Source of the DNA: Planctomycetota bacterium | GTDB taxonomy: Bacteria > Planctomycetota > Phycisphaerae > Phycisphaerales > SM1A02 | Assembly: GCA_003671025.1 (NCBI GenBank) | Contig: QWPW01000012.1 | Span: forward strand, 17,594 to 81,593 | DNA length: 64,000 nt | Reading direction: 5' to 3' | Shown: in pieces, positions 27,701-35,539 of the stretch | How the letters are laid out: every line of letters starts with the position of its first letter | Position numbering within the stretch: the stretch's first letter is position 1 | Notes under the pieces: model-generated | What the model was told of the DNA's origin: nothing | Database searches by the model: none | Seen by the model: the letters and a program-made list of their open reading frames with translations, nothing else | Position numbers and translations under genes: made by a program

Positions 27701-28566
27701 CAATGCTCAACGCAGTGTTGGCGCGCAAACTCGCGCCTCTGGCCGAAAATCCCGACGCACTCTTGCGTTCGACCGCGCGCGATGTCGCAGTGAAGTTTGG
27801 TGTTTCGCTTGATCCCGATGCGTCACTGCGTGCAGTAAGCGACAGCACACTCTCCAGCGCAGAGCGCGTGTCGAGTTTGCGTTCACTTGCTGGTGACACG
27901 GGAGGTCGACTGACAGTGGGGCTCGATGCAGCGCTTGTTTCCGACGCACCACTTCTGCGCGCGGAAGCACGGACGATGTTGTTACGCAACAACGATGCAC
28001 GCGCACTCGCGTTGCTCAGCGACGCGTCAGCGAGCGGAACCATCATTGAGCGCCAACGCGCGATTCAAGATCTCGCATCGCTCGGTGGCAGTAGCGGCGA
28101 CGCAGCTCTTACTCCGCTCGTGCAGCAACTCGCCGATGGCACGCTTGATGCTGCGTTGTGTTTGGATGTGGTCGAAGCGAGCACGTCGCGCAATGAGGGC
28201 GCGATGCACACAGCACTTGAGCGTTGGAAGATCTCTCTGAACGACTCGGCGATCAATCGGTACGAGGCCATCGCGCTCGAAGGTGGCGACGCGGTGAATG
28301 GGCGCACGATCGTGCTCTATCACACCAGCGCGGTGTGCATGAAGTGTCACGCCATTCAAGGCTCAGGAGGCAACGCGGCCCCTGCTCTTGATGGCGTCGC
28401 GACGCGCGGCGATGCGCGCTATCTCCTCCACTCCCTGATCGAGCCGAACGAGAAAGTCGCCGAGGGCTACGTGAATGCCGGCGCGAGCGCGATGCCTTCG
28501 ATGCAAACAGTGTTGACTGACCGTGAGGTGCGCGACGCAGTGGCGTACTTGAAGACGCTCCAGTGA
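24757..28566 (+). CDS. PVC-type heme-binding CxxCH protein with HEAT repeats and PA14-like domain
   Basis: 1,269 residues. Signal peptide 1-26. Residues about 45-480 form a glucose-dehydrogenase-like beta propeller (FYFAESDRQERG, NGTFEHRSDFAGP, GLRNPQELAFDAEGNLFTGD). HEAT-type repeats follow (about 485-735), then a PA14-like domain (about 755-905, GEYTFAIASDDDSILLVG and GGGGDHCSIAWTMPDG), more HEAT-like helices, and a C-terminal cytochrome c domain with one heme site, CMKCH, near residue 1,193 and a likely axial Met in SAMPSM. Planctomycetes carry many such proteins, thought to oxidise carbohydrates or polymers at the cell surface and pass electrons to heme. Substrate unknown. Confidence 0.92.
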   Translation: MFASLAPRVAFVPVALVVMCAPAHGWALVVPPTTHGESTAAPPSPTAVVDACKIKPVEGLAKSTVATYPLIDDPVAFCIDEQGRFYFAESDRQERGIEDNRSSSWWLLDDIASETVEDRLAMYRKWEAKREGGMAYYSKWSDRIAQLRDADGNGTFEHRSDFAGPFNEPLDGSGAGLLAFDGDIFYTNIPNLWRMRDADGDGVAEFTLKDSTGYGVRVALRGHDMHGLTIGYDGKVYWSIGDRGYHVKTPDGALLHDPRAGAVFRMNPDGSELELYYTGLRNPQELAFDAEGNLFTGDNNSDGGDKARIVYCMEGGETGWSMDYQTLEGANQRGPWNQEGIWHLRPDLAPHKVTAYSPLQPAWTLPPLDHVSSGPSGLVFYPGLGLSSRYDNHFFLCDFLGGDSYSQVLSFALEPVGAGFKVVDEHPFVENVLPTDVDFGYDGKMYITDWGGGWESGEKGELYAVWDATRVADPRVAQVTQLFAEGFAQRDSDELAALLAHADRRVRQRAQFALAARGNITTALLGDVAQHGTDHFARVHAIWALGQQASRNLRNSSNLEAGSLSDATSAIDFVLPLLHDRDALVRAQAARMLGEARATAAVTTLSDLCADDNVRVRAFAAMALGKIGAREAVPAIVSMVAENADRDPFLRHAGVQALAWINDSALLGELSADPLPATRMAAMLAMRKLRDVRLAKFLNDPERTIRLEAARAINDIPMPSLRAQLADSITRFTSAPSPTTTSNAAAVASRNHSFTREVWKLTRAGTVADLSDTALFAKTPDESKELPVAAAPRNAGNQYIARIRGVVEAPLTGEYTFAIASDDDSILLVGTSDDPSTLRAIAHVDGYSEPGDYQGQPGQRSQPIRLEQGKRYAITALHAEGGGGDHCSIAWTMPDGRVEQPIGVAAVDQSEFPHMRRAIEACLAEGTPATATLLCDFALTASNPMPMRIEALDALGAWTTASPRNRVNGMYRVIDGKARDVAMLNAVLARKLAPLAENPDALLRSTARDVAVKFGVSLDPDASLRAVSDSTLSSAERVSSLRSLAGDTGGRLTVGLDAALVSDAPLLRAEARTMLLRNNDARALALLSDASASGTIIERQRAIQDLASLGGSSGDAALTPLVQQLADGTLDAALCLDVVEASTSRNEGAMHTALERWKISLNDSAINRYEAIALEGGDAVNGRTIVLYHTSAVCMKCHAIQGSGGNAAPALDGVATRGDARYLLHSLIEPNEKVAEGYVNAGASAMPSMQTVLTDREVRDAVAYLKTLQ

Positions 28567-28626
28567 TTGTTCATCTGTGACTAACACGCACGATGACAGT
28601 CACAGCAATTCGCACGACAAAACAAG

Positions 28627-28656
28627 CAACAGGCGCACCACGCGGTGCGCCTGTTG
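28627..28656. terminator. bidirectional terminator between convergent genes
   Basis: CAACAGGCGCACC (28627-28639), loop ACGC, GGTGCGCCTGTTG (28644-28656): a perfect 13-bp stem. TGTTT follows on the plus strand and TGCTTGTTTTG on the minus strand, so it can serve both the cytochrome gene and the PEP-CTERM-like gene. Confidence 0.88.
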
Positions 28657-28694
28657 TGTTTAGTGTGGGAGATGTGCGTTGCCTGTGATGAAAC

Positions 28695-29222
28695 TCAACG
28701 ACGTCGACGTCGTGTGAGCAGCATGGATGCGATCACCACGCACGCGCTCGGTGTTGGCACAGATGTTGGTGCGCTGTTCGAACCGAACACCCATCCATCA
28801 TTCATGCCATTCGAGTGCGCGCGATCAGCGAAGCCGACCCACGATTCACTCCATGCAGCGAGCGCATCGTCGCGCGTCCAGTAGTGCCAGTAGTCGAGAT
28901 ACTCCGGCGGTGTTCCGAAGCCCTCGTTGCTGTCGCTGCCGATACTGATGCCGACGATCGCGTCACCGAAGCTGTACGAAATCGTTTGATACGCGAAGTA
29001 ACTTGGTTGCGCCGCCGCGATGATGGTGATGAGATCGTCACCAAACACCGCGCCGTCGTAACGCACCTCGTAGAGATACGTATTGTTGTTCGCGAATTGG
29101 AATTGGAGATAGCTACTGCTCGCTCCACTGCCAACCACAAACGAATCGACGATGTCTGCGTGAGACACTGTCGCGCTGAATGCAATCGTGCTGACGATCA
29201 TCAAACTGTTGACGCACTTCAT
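28695..29222 (-). CDS. secreted protein with PEP-CTERM-like tail
   Basis: 175 residues from ATG 29222. Signal peptide 1-22 (MKCVNSLMIVSTIAFSATVSHA). The body is beta-rich and Ser/Tyr-rich. The C-terminus has a short VPTPSA motif, a hydrophobic helix (CVVIASMLL) and a run of five or more arginines after Thr, the tripartite layout of PEP-CTERM-like sorting signals in Phycisphaerae. Such proteins are usually processed by an exosortase and sent to the surface or matrix. No exosortase is in the window, but an XrtA-type deacetylase is present at 51,704. Role of this protein is unknown. Confidence 0.75.
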   Translation of the reverse strand: MKCVNSLMIVSTIAFSATVSHADIVDSFVVGSGASSSYLQFQFANNNTYLYEVRYDGAVFGDDLITIIAAAQPSYFAYQTISYSFGDAIVGISIGSDSNEGFGTPPEYLDYWHYWTRDDALAAWSESWVGFADRAHSNGMNDGWVFGSNSAPTSVPTPSACVVIASMLLTRRRRR

Positions 29223-29317
29223 GTGCGTGCTCTCTTTCTCGCAGCATGAGCGGCTGCGATCAACCGCGTATCCATTGCGGCGACCAACGAGCCCGGCTCC
29301 GAGGAAAGTTCTCGCTG

Positions 29318-29361
29318 TGATGTGGTTGGAACGCGGCGTCGCCGTGTGGCGAACCACATCA
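29318..29361. repeat. inverted repeat upstream of the PEP-CTERM-like gene
   Basis: TGATGTGGTT (29318-29327) and AACCACATCA (29352-29361) pair perfectly around 24 bases that themselves contain a GCGGCG/CGCCG stem. It lies in the 550-base gene-free region 29,223-29,772, which otherwise contains an AT-rich patch at 29,627-29,652 and the two parS-like sites. Confidence 0.5.
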
Positions 29362-29651
29362 AGCAGAAAGCGCGAGCAACCAACCCCAGGGAGCGGAGGC
29401 GGGAAGTTTGACGCGCGCAGAACTCGACCCGACTACCCAACCGCACGGATTGGTTCACGGTGACGCCTTCGTAGCGGATTCGTACCGCTTTCGGCCCTTG
29501 ACGCGCGTGCCCGAAGCACTCGAGCGCGCGGATGCTAACGAGCGGCGCGTCGCCTGACCCGAGTGTTGACGGAGATTGCCGGGCAACTCGGCGCTGCACC
29601 ACCGCACCACACAGCGTCGAGGCCCCTTGCTTTATTATAGTCTTATAACTA

Positions 29652-29667
29652 TGTTCCACGTGGAAAC
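29652..29667. promoter_or_regulatory. parS-like site 1
   Basis: TGTTCCACGTGGAAAC contains the perfect 12-bp core TTCCACGTGGAA and matches 14 of 16 positions of the palindrome TGTTCCACGTGGAACA, the parS form used by pseudomonads. It is 106 bases upstream of the parB start. Confidence 0.85.
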
Positions 29668-29725
29668 AGCAAACGCGCGCTTCCTCGACCTTGACAGTGC
29701 GGCTTTCCAAGGCGATAACACAAAC

Positions 29726-29741
29726 TGTTCCCCGTGGAACA
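29726..29741. promoter_or_regulatory. parS-like site 2
   Basis: TGTTCCCCGTGGAACA departs from a perfect 16-bp parS palindrome at one position. It ends 31 bases before the parB start and so may also allow ParB to control its own promoter. A weaker third match (about 13 of 16, AGCTCCCCGTGGAACA) lies inside parB at 30,110-30,125. Confidence 0.85.
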
Positions 29742-29772
29742 TCTCACAGAATCGAATATCGCGGAGATTGCC

Positions 29773-30915
29773 ATGACACCGATCGATCAGCATGGAAAAA
29801 ACACCGTTCGCAAACTCGGCCGCGGGCTTAGCGCCCTGTTGGGCAATCCTGTTCAGATTCAGATAACACAGATGCCGAGCGTCCAGGAGATCGCGACCAC
29901 GCCCCCGCTCGTCGCTTCGGCTGTGGCACCTACAACGGGAGTTAGTCCGGAAGCGCTAGCTCCGACGGTGCCATTTGAGGTTCCGCCGTTTGTGACCAAA
30001 CCTGGACCAGTTCCAAGTTCGGTTCCTCCCGCTTCGAGTGCCACCACATCCCTCGCGGTGCAAACCATCTCCGCCGCCGTTCCGCACGCTCGCCACTCCG
30101 GTCTGCGCGAGCTCCCCGTGGAACAAATCGTTCCCAATCGCCGGCAGCCACGCACAGATTTCGACGAAGCATCCTTGATGACGCTTGCGGAGTCGATCAA
30201 GAAGGCGGGCGTCATGCAGCCAATCATGGTGCGCCCGACCGAAACAGGCTTTGAATTGGTGGCTGGCGAACGTCGTTGGCGCGCGGCGAAACTCATCGGA
30301 CTCGCCACCATTCCGGCAATGGTCAAGGATCTCGATGATCAGACAGCCGCGGAACTGGCGCTCATCGAGAACATCCAGCGCGAAGATCTCAATCCGATGG
30401 AGCGCGCCATCGCACTGCGTCGTCTGGCCATGGACTTCGGGCTGACGCATCAAGTCATCGCCGATCGTGTTGGTCTCGATCGGGCGACGGTAAGCAATCT
30501 GCTTCGCCTGAGCGAACTCGATCCGACCACCGCTGACCTGATCCGTACAGGCAAACTTTCGCAAGGTCACGCCAAGGCGTTGCTCGGGATCACGGATGTT
30601 GGGCTACGAGCCGAACTCGCCAGTCTGGCCATCGCAGGTGACTGGTCAGTCCGAGAACTTGAGCGTTCTGTACAAAAAAAGCAACATCAGGCCAAGAGCG
30701 TGGAGTCGAGGCCGACAGATTCGACGACCGAGCCCAACGCCCGTGACGCAAACGTCGCCGACCTCGAGCGTCAGTTGGCCGAGCACCTCGGTACCCGGGT
30801 GAATCTCCAGCTGGGCCGCAAGAAAGGGTCTGGAAGACTCGTAGTTGAGTTCTACAACCTCGACCAGTTCGATGGGCTCATGCAAAAAATGGGCTTTGGA
30901 GCGTCAAAACGCTGA
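29773..30915 (+). CDS. parB: chromosome-partitioning protein ParB
   Basis: 380 residues from ATG 29773, with GGAG 6 bases upstream; the in-frame GTG at 29734 lies within parS site 2 and is less likely. The N-terminal RKLGRGLSALLG is the usual ParA-contact segment. A Pro/Ala/Val-rich linker (about 20-105) is longer than usual. The CTP-binding ParB domain follows with QIVPNRRQPR, GVMQPIMVRP and the GERRWRAAKL box, then ENIQREDLNPMERA, the helix-turn-helix around QVIADRVGLDRATVSNLLRL, and a C-terminal dimer domain. It binds parS and loads condensin. No parA lies beside it, which is unusual. Confidence 0.95.
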   Translation: MTPIDQHGKNTVRKLGRGLSALLGNPVQIQITQMPSVQEIATTPPLVASAVAPTTGVSPEALAPTVPFEVPPFVTKPGPVPSSVPPASSATTSLAVQTISAAVPHARHSGLRELPVEQIVPNRRQPRTDFDEASLMTLAESIKKAGVMQPIMVRPTETGFELVAGERRWRAAKLIGLATIPAMVKDLDDQTAAELALIENIQREDLNPMERAIALRRLAMDFGLTHQVIADRVGLDRATVSNLLRLSELDPTTADLIRTGKLSQGHAKALLGITDVGLRAELASLAIAGDWSVRELERSVQKKQHQAKSVESRPTDSTTEPNARDANVADLERQLAEHLGTRVNLQLGRKKGSGRLVVEFYNLDQFDGLMQKMGFGASKR

Positions 30916-30979
30916 TTGGGCGCGGGGCGATCTAGGCACGGCGGCGGGGGAGACCTCTTCTCGAGCCAGGCACCGACCG

Positions 30980-31125
30980 ATGTGCCTGTCCCTGAAACCT
31001 GCTTAAAAATGTGCCTGTCCCTGAAAATCTCACGGGCGGACGCAGATGTGCCTGTCCCCGAAACCCTGCCGAGAAACCTGGCACTGGGCATCGTGCGGCA
31101 CTTAGAAATGTGCCTGTCCCTGAAA
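30980..31125 (+). repeat. four copies of an 18-bp repeat
   Basis: atgtgcctgtccctgaaa occurs at 30980-30997, 31009-31026, 31046-31063 (one change, ccccg) and 31108-31125, all in the same direction with unequal spacings of 11, 19 and 44 bases. The GTGCCTGTCCCTGAA core is of the kind seen in REP-type intergenic elements mobilised by Y1 REP-associated transposases; none is in this window. They lie between parB and a small ORF; 30,916-31,261 holds nothing else except hairpins. Confidence 0.85.
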
Positions 31126-31237
31126 CTGCCCGCGGCCGGGCGGTTTCTCGTCGCATTTTCTCAGTCTCGCTTGAGTGATCCAACCTCTTCGACGATGGCG
31201 AGTGTGCCGCTAGGTGTTTACACCACCAGCGGCGTGT

Positions 31238-31255
31238 CTCCGCAACGCTGCGGAG
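31238..31255. repeat. hairpin before the small ORF
   Basis: CTCCGCA (31238-31244), loop ACGC, TGCGGAG (31249-31255). A less perfect hairpin GCCGCT...AGCGGC lies just upstream at about 31206-31233. The right arm contains the GGAG that would serve as ribosome site for the ORF at 31262, so folding could hide it. Confidence 0.55.
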
Positions 31256-31261
31256 CCTCGC

Positions 31262-31519
31262 ATGAGCTCGTCAATCGAAGACATGGAACTCACTCGCATG
31301 CCCACGCTCGAACCCACCGATCCGCGCGCCATGGAACTCATCGTGGCCCAGGCCCGCGCGCGTTTCGTGCGCGTCCTCTCGAATTGGACGATTGACGCGT
31401 TTGAACTGCGCCGTCGCCAGCAATCGACACCAACGTGGGAACCCACCCCGTCTGCCCTTGGTTGCCAAGGTGACGCCCTGATCGAGCCGATGAACCGCGT
31501 GTTCAAGCGCGCGGCGTGA
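31262..31519 (+). CDS. small protein of unknown function before fliD
   Basis: 85 residues from ATG 31262, with GGAG 6-7 bases upstream. The sequence has an acidic start (SSSIEDMELTRMPTLEPTD), a likely helix (AMELIVAQARARFVRVLSNW) and a short Pro-rich end. No membrane segment, signal or known motif. It precedes fliD by 94 bases on the same strand and may belong to the flagellar group. It could also be a chance frame; codon use looks like that of its neighbours. Confidence 0.5.
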   Translation: MSSSIEDMELTRMPTLEPTDPRAMELIVAQARARFVRVLSNWTIDAFELRRRQQSTPTWEPTPSALGCQGDALIEPMNRVFKRAA

Positions 31520-31613
31520 CGCGTGTGCGAGCAGACGGCTGAACGCTCAACGCAGACCGAAGTGCGCGAGGCACACGGATTGCAATGGAGCAGCGCTTCA
31601 GTGGAGGTTGCAT

Positions 31614-34600
31614 ATGTCTGGCATCAGTTCTGGCGTCGGGCTCGTCAGCGGTATCAATTCTTCCGCTCTCATCGAGCAACTTTTAGCCCTTGAAGGTCAA
31701 GGCAAGATTCCGATTCAGCGACGACTCAGCTCGTTGCAGAATTCGCGGACGGCGTTGCTCGATGTCAATGCGCGATTGCTGAACCTTCGCAACTCGTCCA
31801 CTAAATTTCGTTTGGGAAAAGTATTCGACGCGATGACGGCGACGTCGGGTGATGACACCGCGCTCGCCGCGCGTGCGTCCACAACGACACCGCCAGGCAG
31901 CTACCGCTTCACCGTGGGTCGCCTCGCGTCATCAAGCCAAATGCTCTCGCGCGGATTCGCTTCGAAAGATCAATCACCACTCGGTCTCGATGCACTCACG
32001 GTCGAGTGGGGCGACGCGGGAATCTCGCGCGACAGTGCGCTTGCTGATCTCAATGGTGGTGCTGGTGTTGGTCGCGGATCGATTCGCATTCAAGATCGTT
32101 TGTTTCGCAACGTGACCATCGATCTCACCACCGCGGTTTCGTTGCGTGATGTGGTGGACAAGATCAACTCCACCGATGGCATCGGTGTTGACGCGTCGAT
32201 TGAAGATGAGCGTCTCGTCTTGCGTGATACCAGCGGTGGTGGCGGGAGTCTCAGTGTCGAAGACGTGGGCACTGGCACGATGGCCAGCACGTTGGGCATC
32301 AATGGCTCATTCTTTGCGAGCAGCATCACTGGAGCGCAAATCAATTCGCTCGGTGTTGGCAGTGCGCTCAACGCGTTCAACGATGGCGCGGGTGTGTTGG
32401 TGCGCGATGGTGTTGTGGACATGCGCATTCGCGTGGACGCAACGACCTACGACATCTCGCTTGGTCGCGTCGATCAACCGATCACCAACGACACCAAACT
32501 CTCTGATCTCAACAACGGCGTTGGTGTGCGCATCAACACGACGGATGCAGATGACTTCACCGTCGTGAGTTCCACCGGCGTTTCCGTGGGCATCAATCTC
32601 GGCGCAATTTTGGTCGACGGCGTCGCGCAAGATCCCGCAGTGAAGACCGTCACGGAGATGTTGGCACGCGTCAACGCGGAGCTTGCGGAAGTGCACGGCG
32701 CGGGCAAAGTCACGATGTCGTTGCGTGGTGATGGCAAAGGATTCGTGCTCACCGACACACTCGCGGGCACTGGTCCCGTCAAAGTGCTTGGCGCGGGACC
32801 CAACAGTGATCGCTCGGCGAAAGACCTCGGCCTGTACACCGGCGCGATTGATACTGGCCCAACCACACTCACAGGAAGCATCATTCGCAACAAGGTCGCC
32901 ACCGCGCGCGCGAGCACGCTTGACGACATCATCACGCGCATCGCTGCGCAAACATCAGGCGCAGTGACTGCGACAGTCAATGGAAGCGGAACAGGAATCT
33001 CGTTGAGCACGACTGCGGGCGCCGCCATCGAAGTGCTCGCAGGATCGACCGATGGTTCGAGTTTCGGCACAGCGCTTGGTCAACGCACCGCGCGTGATCT
33101 TGGCCTCTTTGGCTTGACGGGCACGACTTCTGTATCAGGCTCGCGCGTTGCGTCGGTGATCGGCAGCGTGCGCACTGCGAACCTCAATGGCGGCGCAGGA
33201 TTGGGAGCGCCCGCGGGCATCACCATCGCCGATCGATCGGGCGCGTCGTTCACGTTTTCTAGTTTTGCATCGCATGACACATTCGGCTCATTGATCACCG
33301 CGATCAACAGCGCCGCGGTCACCGCAGGTGTTGATGTCGCACTCAAGCTCTCCGATAGTGGCCGCAGTGTCGTCGCTACCGACAGCAGTGGTGGTGGTGG
33401 CGCGCTCACGTTGTCTGGTGATGGCGCGACTTCACTGGGACTCGCGTCGACGACGAACTCGAACAGCCTGCGCGGAACTGATCTCGAACGACAATACATT
33501 TCGCTCGGCACTACGCTCGGCTCACTCAACTTTGGCAAGGGCGTAGGAACAGGATCATTCAAGATCGTTGATTCCGCCGGTGAAAGCGCAACAGTCGACA
33601 TCGACGCCGACTCCGTCACCATGTATGACGTGATGAGTGAGATCAATTCACGCGGACTCCTCGTGGAAGCGCGACTCAATGACGATGGCGATGGCATCAC
33701 GTTGTTTGACACGAACACCGGAACCGCGTTGAACGCGATGAAGATCACCGACAGCACGGGGTCGGTCGCGCGCAGCTTGGGAATCTTGGGCACGGCGACC
33801 GCAGCGGGGGAGGACGTCATTGGTTCCTTCGAACGCACGATCGATCTTTCGACCAGCGACACCTTGAACGATGTCGTAGGCAAGATCAACAGCGCAGGCT
33901 TCGCGCTCTCCGCATCGATCGTCAACAGTGGCTCCGGCGCGACGCCCTATCGCTTGAGCTTGACCTCATCGCGCGGTGGCGCGAGCGGACAGATCTTTGT
34001 TGACTCCGGTTCAGTTGATTTAGGAATGGTGCGCGCGATCGAAGGTCGCGATGCATCACTCTTTCTCGGAACCGGAAATGCCGAGACGAGCTTCCTCTTC
34101 ACGAGCGCGACCAACACATTCAAGGACATTGTTTCGGGTCTCGAGGTTGATGCGAAGAAGGCTGGTGTCACGACACAGGTTGAAGTCACGCGCGACGTCG
34201 TCGGAATTGTCGACAGCGTCAAACAACTGGTCACCACTGTGAACGACGCGCTGGGACGCATCGCGGCATACGACAGTTACGACGACGAAACCAAGAAGCG
34301 CGGTCCATTGCTGGGCAACTCGACAGTTGCGCGCGTTCGTCAGCAGTTGATTCAGACCGCGCAAGGCGGAGCGAAAGGTGTGACCGGGCGCTATCGCTAT
34401 CTCACACAGATTGGCGTGCGCTTTGGCAAGGACGGTCAACTCAGCTTTGACGAAATGAAGTTTCGCACGGCGTATGACACCGATCCCGAAGCGGTGAAGG
34501 AACTCTTCACCGCGTATGAAGTTTCTTCGACCAATTCCAATTCACCAGTCGAAGGTGTGACCGTCGAGTCGACGACTACGACGTACGGCAAGTTGGGCAT

Positions 34601-34853
34601 TGGCGATCAGTTTGATCAGGTGCTCAAGAAACTCACCAACCCCGTCGACGGCGTGACCACCATCGCCGACAAGAATCTCCAAGAGCAACTCGATGGCCTC
34701 AACGAGCGCATCGAACGCTTCGATGCGCGCCTGTTGGTGCGACGTAAGCGTTACGAAACACAATTCGCCGCCATGGAAATAGCCTTGGCCAAGATGCAAT
34801 CACAGCAGTCATCCTTGGGCGCGCTCACCGCGAACATGGGCATGTATCGCTAG
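31614..34853 (+). CDS. fliD: flagellar filament cap protein FliD, unusually long
   Basis: 1,079 residues from ATG 31614 (GGAGG 6 bases upstream); E. coli FliD has about 470. The N-terminal FliD domain (GISSGVGLVSGINSSALIEQ, LLALEGQGKIPIQRRLSSLQ) and the C-terminal FliD domain with coiled-coil end (residues about 830-1,079, ending SSLGALTANMGMYR) are clear. The middle is filled with repeated flagellin hook IN-type motifs: TVDLTTAVSLRDVVDKINS-like units recur near residues 165, 285, 445, 555, 675 and 745. FliD caps the filament and promotes flagellin folding. The enlarged middle probably makes a bigger surface-exposed cap. fliS follows. Confidence 0.95.
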   Translation: MSGISSGVGLVSGINSSALIEQLLALEGQGKIPIQRRLSSLQNSRTALLDVNARLLNLRNSSTKFRLGKVFDAMTATSGDDTALAARASTTTPPGSYRFTVGRLASSSQMLSRGFASKDQSPLGLDALTVEWGDAGISRDSALADLNGGAGVGRGSIRIQDRLFRNVTIDLTTAVSLRDVVDKINSTDGIGVDASIEDERLVLRDTSGGGGSLSVEDVGTGTMASTLGINGSFFASSITGAQINSLGVGSALNAFNDGAGVLVRDGVVDMRIRVDATTYDISLGRVDQPITNDTKLSDLNNGVGVRINTTDADDFTVVSSTGVSVGINLGAILVDGVAQDPAVKTVTEMLARVNAELAEVHGAGKVTMSLRGDGKGFVLTDTLAGTGPVKVLGAGPNSDRSAKDLGLYTGAIDTGPTTLTGSIIRNKVATARASTLDDIITRIAAQTSGAVTATVNGSGTGISLSTTAGAAIEVLAGSTDGSSFGTALGQRTARDLGLFGLTGTTSVSGSRVASVIGSVRTANLNGGAGLGAPAGITIADRSGASFTFSSFASHDTFGSLITAINSAAVTAGVDVALKLSDSGRSVVATDSSGGGGALTLSGDGATSLGLASTTNSNSLRGTDLERQYISLGTTLGSLNFGKGVGTGSFKIVDSAGESATVDIDADSVTMYDVMSEINSRGLLVEARLNDDGDGITLFDTNTGTALNAMKITDSTGSVARSLGILGTATAAGEDVIGSFERTIDLSTSDTLNDVVGKINSAGFALSASIVNSGSGATPYRLSLTSSRGGASGQIFVDSGSVDLGMVRAIEGRDASLFLGTGNAETSFLFTSATNTFKDIVSGLEVDAKKAGVTTQVEVTRDVVGIVDSVKQLVTTVNDALGRIAAYDSYDDETKKRGPLLGNSTVARVRQQLIQTAQGGAKGVTGRYRYLTQIGVRFGKDGQLSFDEMKFRTAYDTDPEAVKELFTAYEVSSTNSNSPVEGVTVESTTTTYGKLGIGDQFDQVLKKLTNPVDGVTTIADKNLQEQLDGLNERIERFDARLLVRRKRYETQFAAMEIALAKMQSQQSSLGALTANMGMYR

Positions 34854-34943
34854 CACGATGTGATGCGCAAGAATGTCGTTCGTCGCAACCAGTCTTTGCG
34901 ACGCCACGAAAGTTGAAGCCCTCTCTTACCGATTGAAGCAGTG

Positions 34944-35426
34944 ATGTTCCCCCAGACCAATCTCGGCTCACAGGCGTATCTCAAGACCAAAGTGCTCACC
35001 GCTTCGCCGGCCGAGCTGCGGCTCATGCTCTTTGATGGCGCGATTCGTTTTACCGAACAGGCGCGTCGCGGCTACGAAGCCCGCGACTACGAAGCGGCCT
35101 ACGACGGAACCAGTAAGACGCAAGCGATTCTCATGGAGCTCATCAACTCGCTGCGCACGGATCAGTCGCCCGAGTTGTGCCAACGGTTGGCCGCGTTGTA
35201 CACCTACATGTACACCAACCTGATGACCGCGAGCTCGACCCGTGAACTCGCATTGGTGGATGAAGTCATCAAGCTGCTGCGTTATGAACGCGAGACCTGG
35301 TCGATGTGCATCGATGAACTCGCGCGCGAAAATCGCGATGCCAGCGCGATGCGCACACTTCCGTCCGCGCCTATTGCGCCGCAGACCGGAACCGCGGCGA
35401 CACCACGTATCTCGTTTCGCGGTTGA
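34944..35426 (+). CDS. fliS: flagellar export chaperone FliS
   Basis: 160 residues (ATG 34944; a GTG lies just before it). FliS binds the C-terminal helix of flagellin and prevents early polymerisation in the cytoplasm. YLKTKVLTASPAELRLMLFDGAIRF is the family signature, followed by the helical bundle with YEARDYEAAYDGTSKTQAI and LYTYMYTNLMTAS. Standard FliS is about 130 residues; the extra 25 at the C-terminus are Pro/Thr/Ala-rich. It follows fliD by 90 bases. No flagellin gene is in the window. Confidence 0.93.
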   Translation: MFPQTNLGSQAYLKTKVLTASPAELRLMLFDGAIRFTEQARRGYEARDYEAAYDGTSKTQAILMELINSLRTDQSPELCQRLAALYTYMYTNLMTASSTRELALVDEVIKLLRYERETWSMCIDELARENRDASAMRTLPSAPIAPQTGTAATPRISFRG

Positions 35427-35539
35427 GACATGTCGAGACACCGCGCGCTCTCGTCACTGCGCATGAAGCACGCAGCGGTGTTCGCTAGACTACGCGGCTC
35501 GTTGTTGAGCATCACTTTTTGTATCACAGGGCAGAAGAC

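Noticed and set aside
29219..29710. 163-codon minus-strand frame over the parS region
   Set aside because: It runs through both an inverted repeat and parS site 1, reads as basic nonsense, and has no ribosome site; parB promoter DNA explains the region better.
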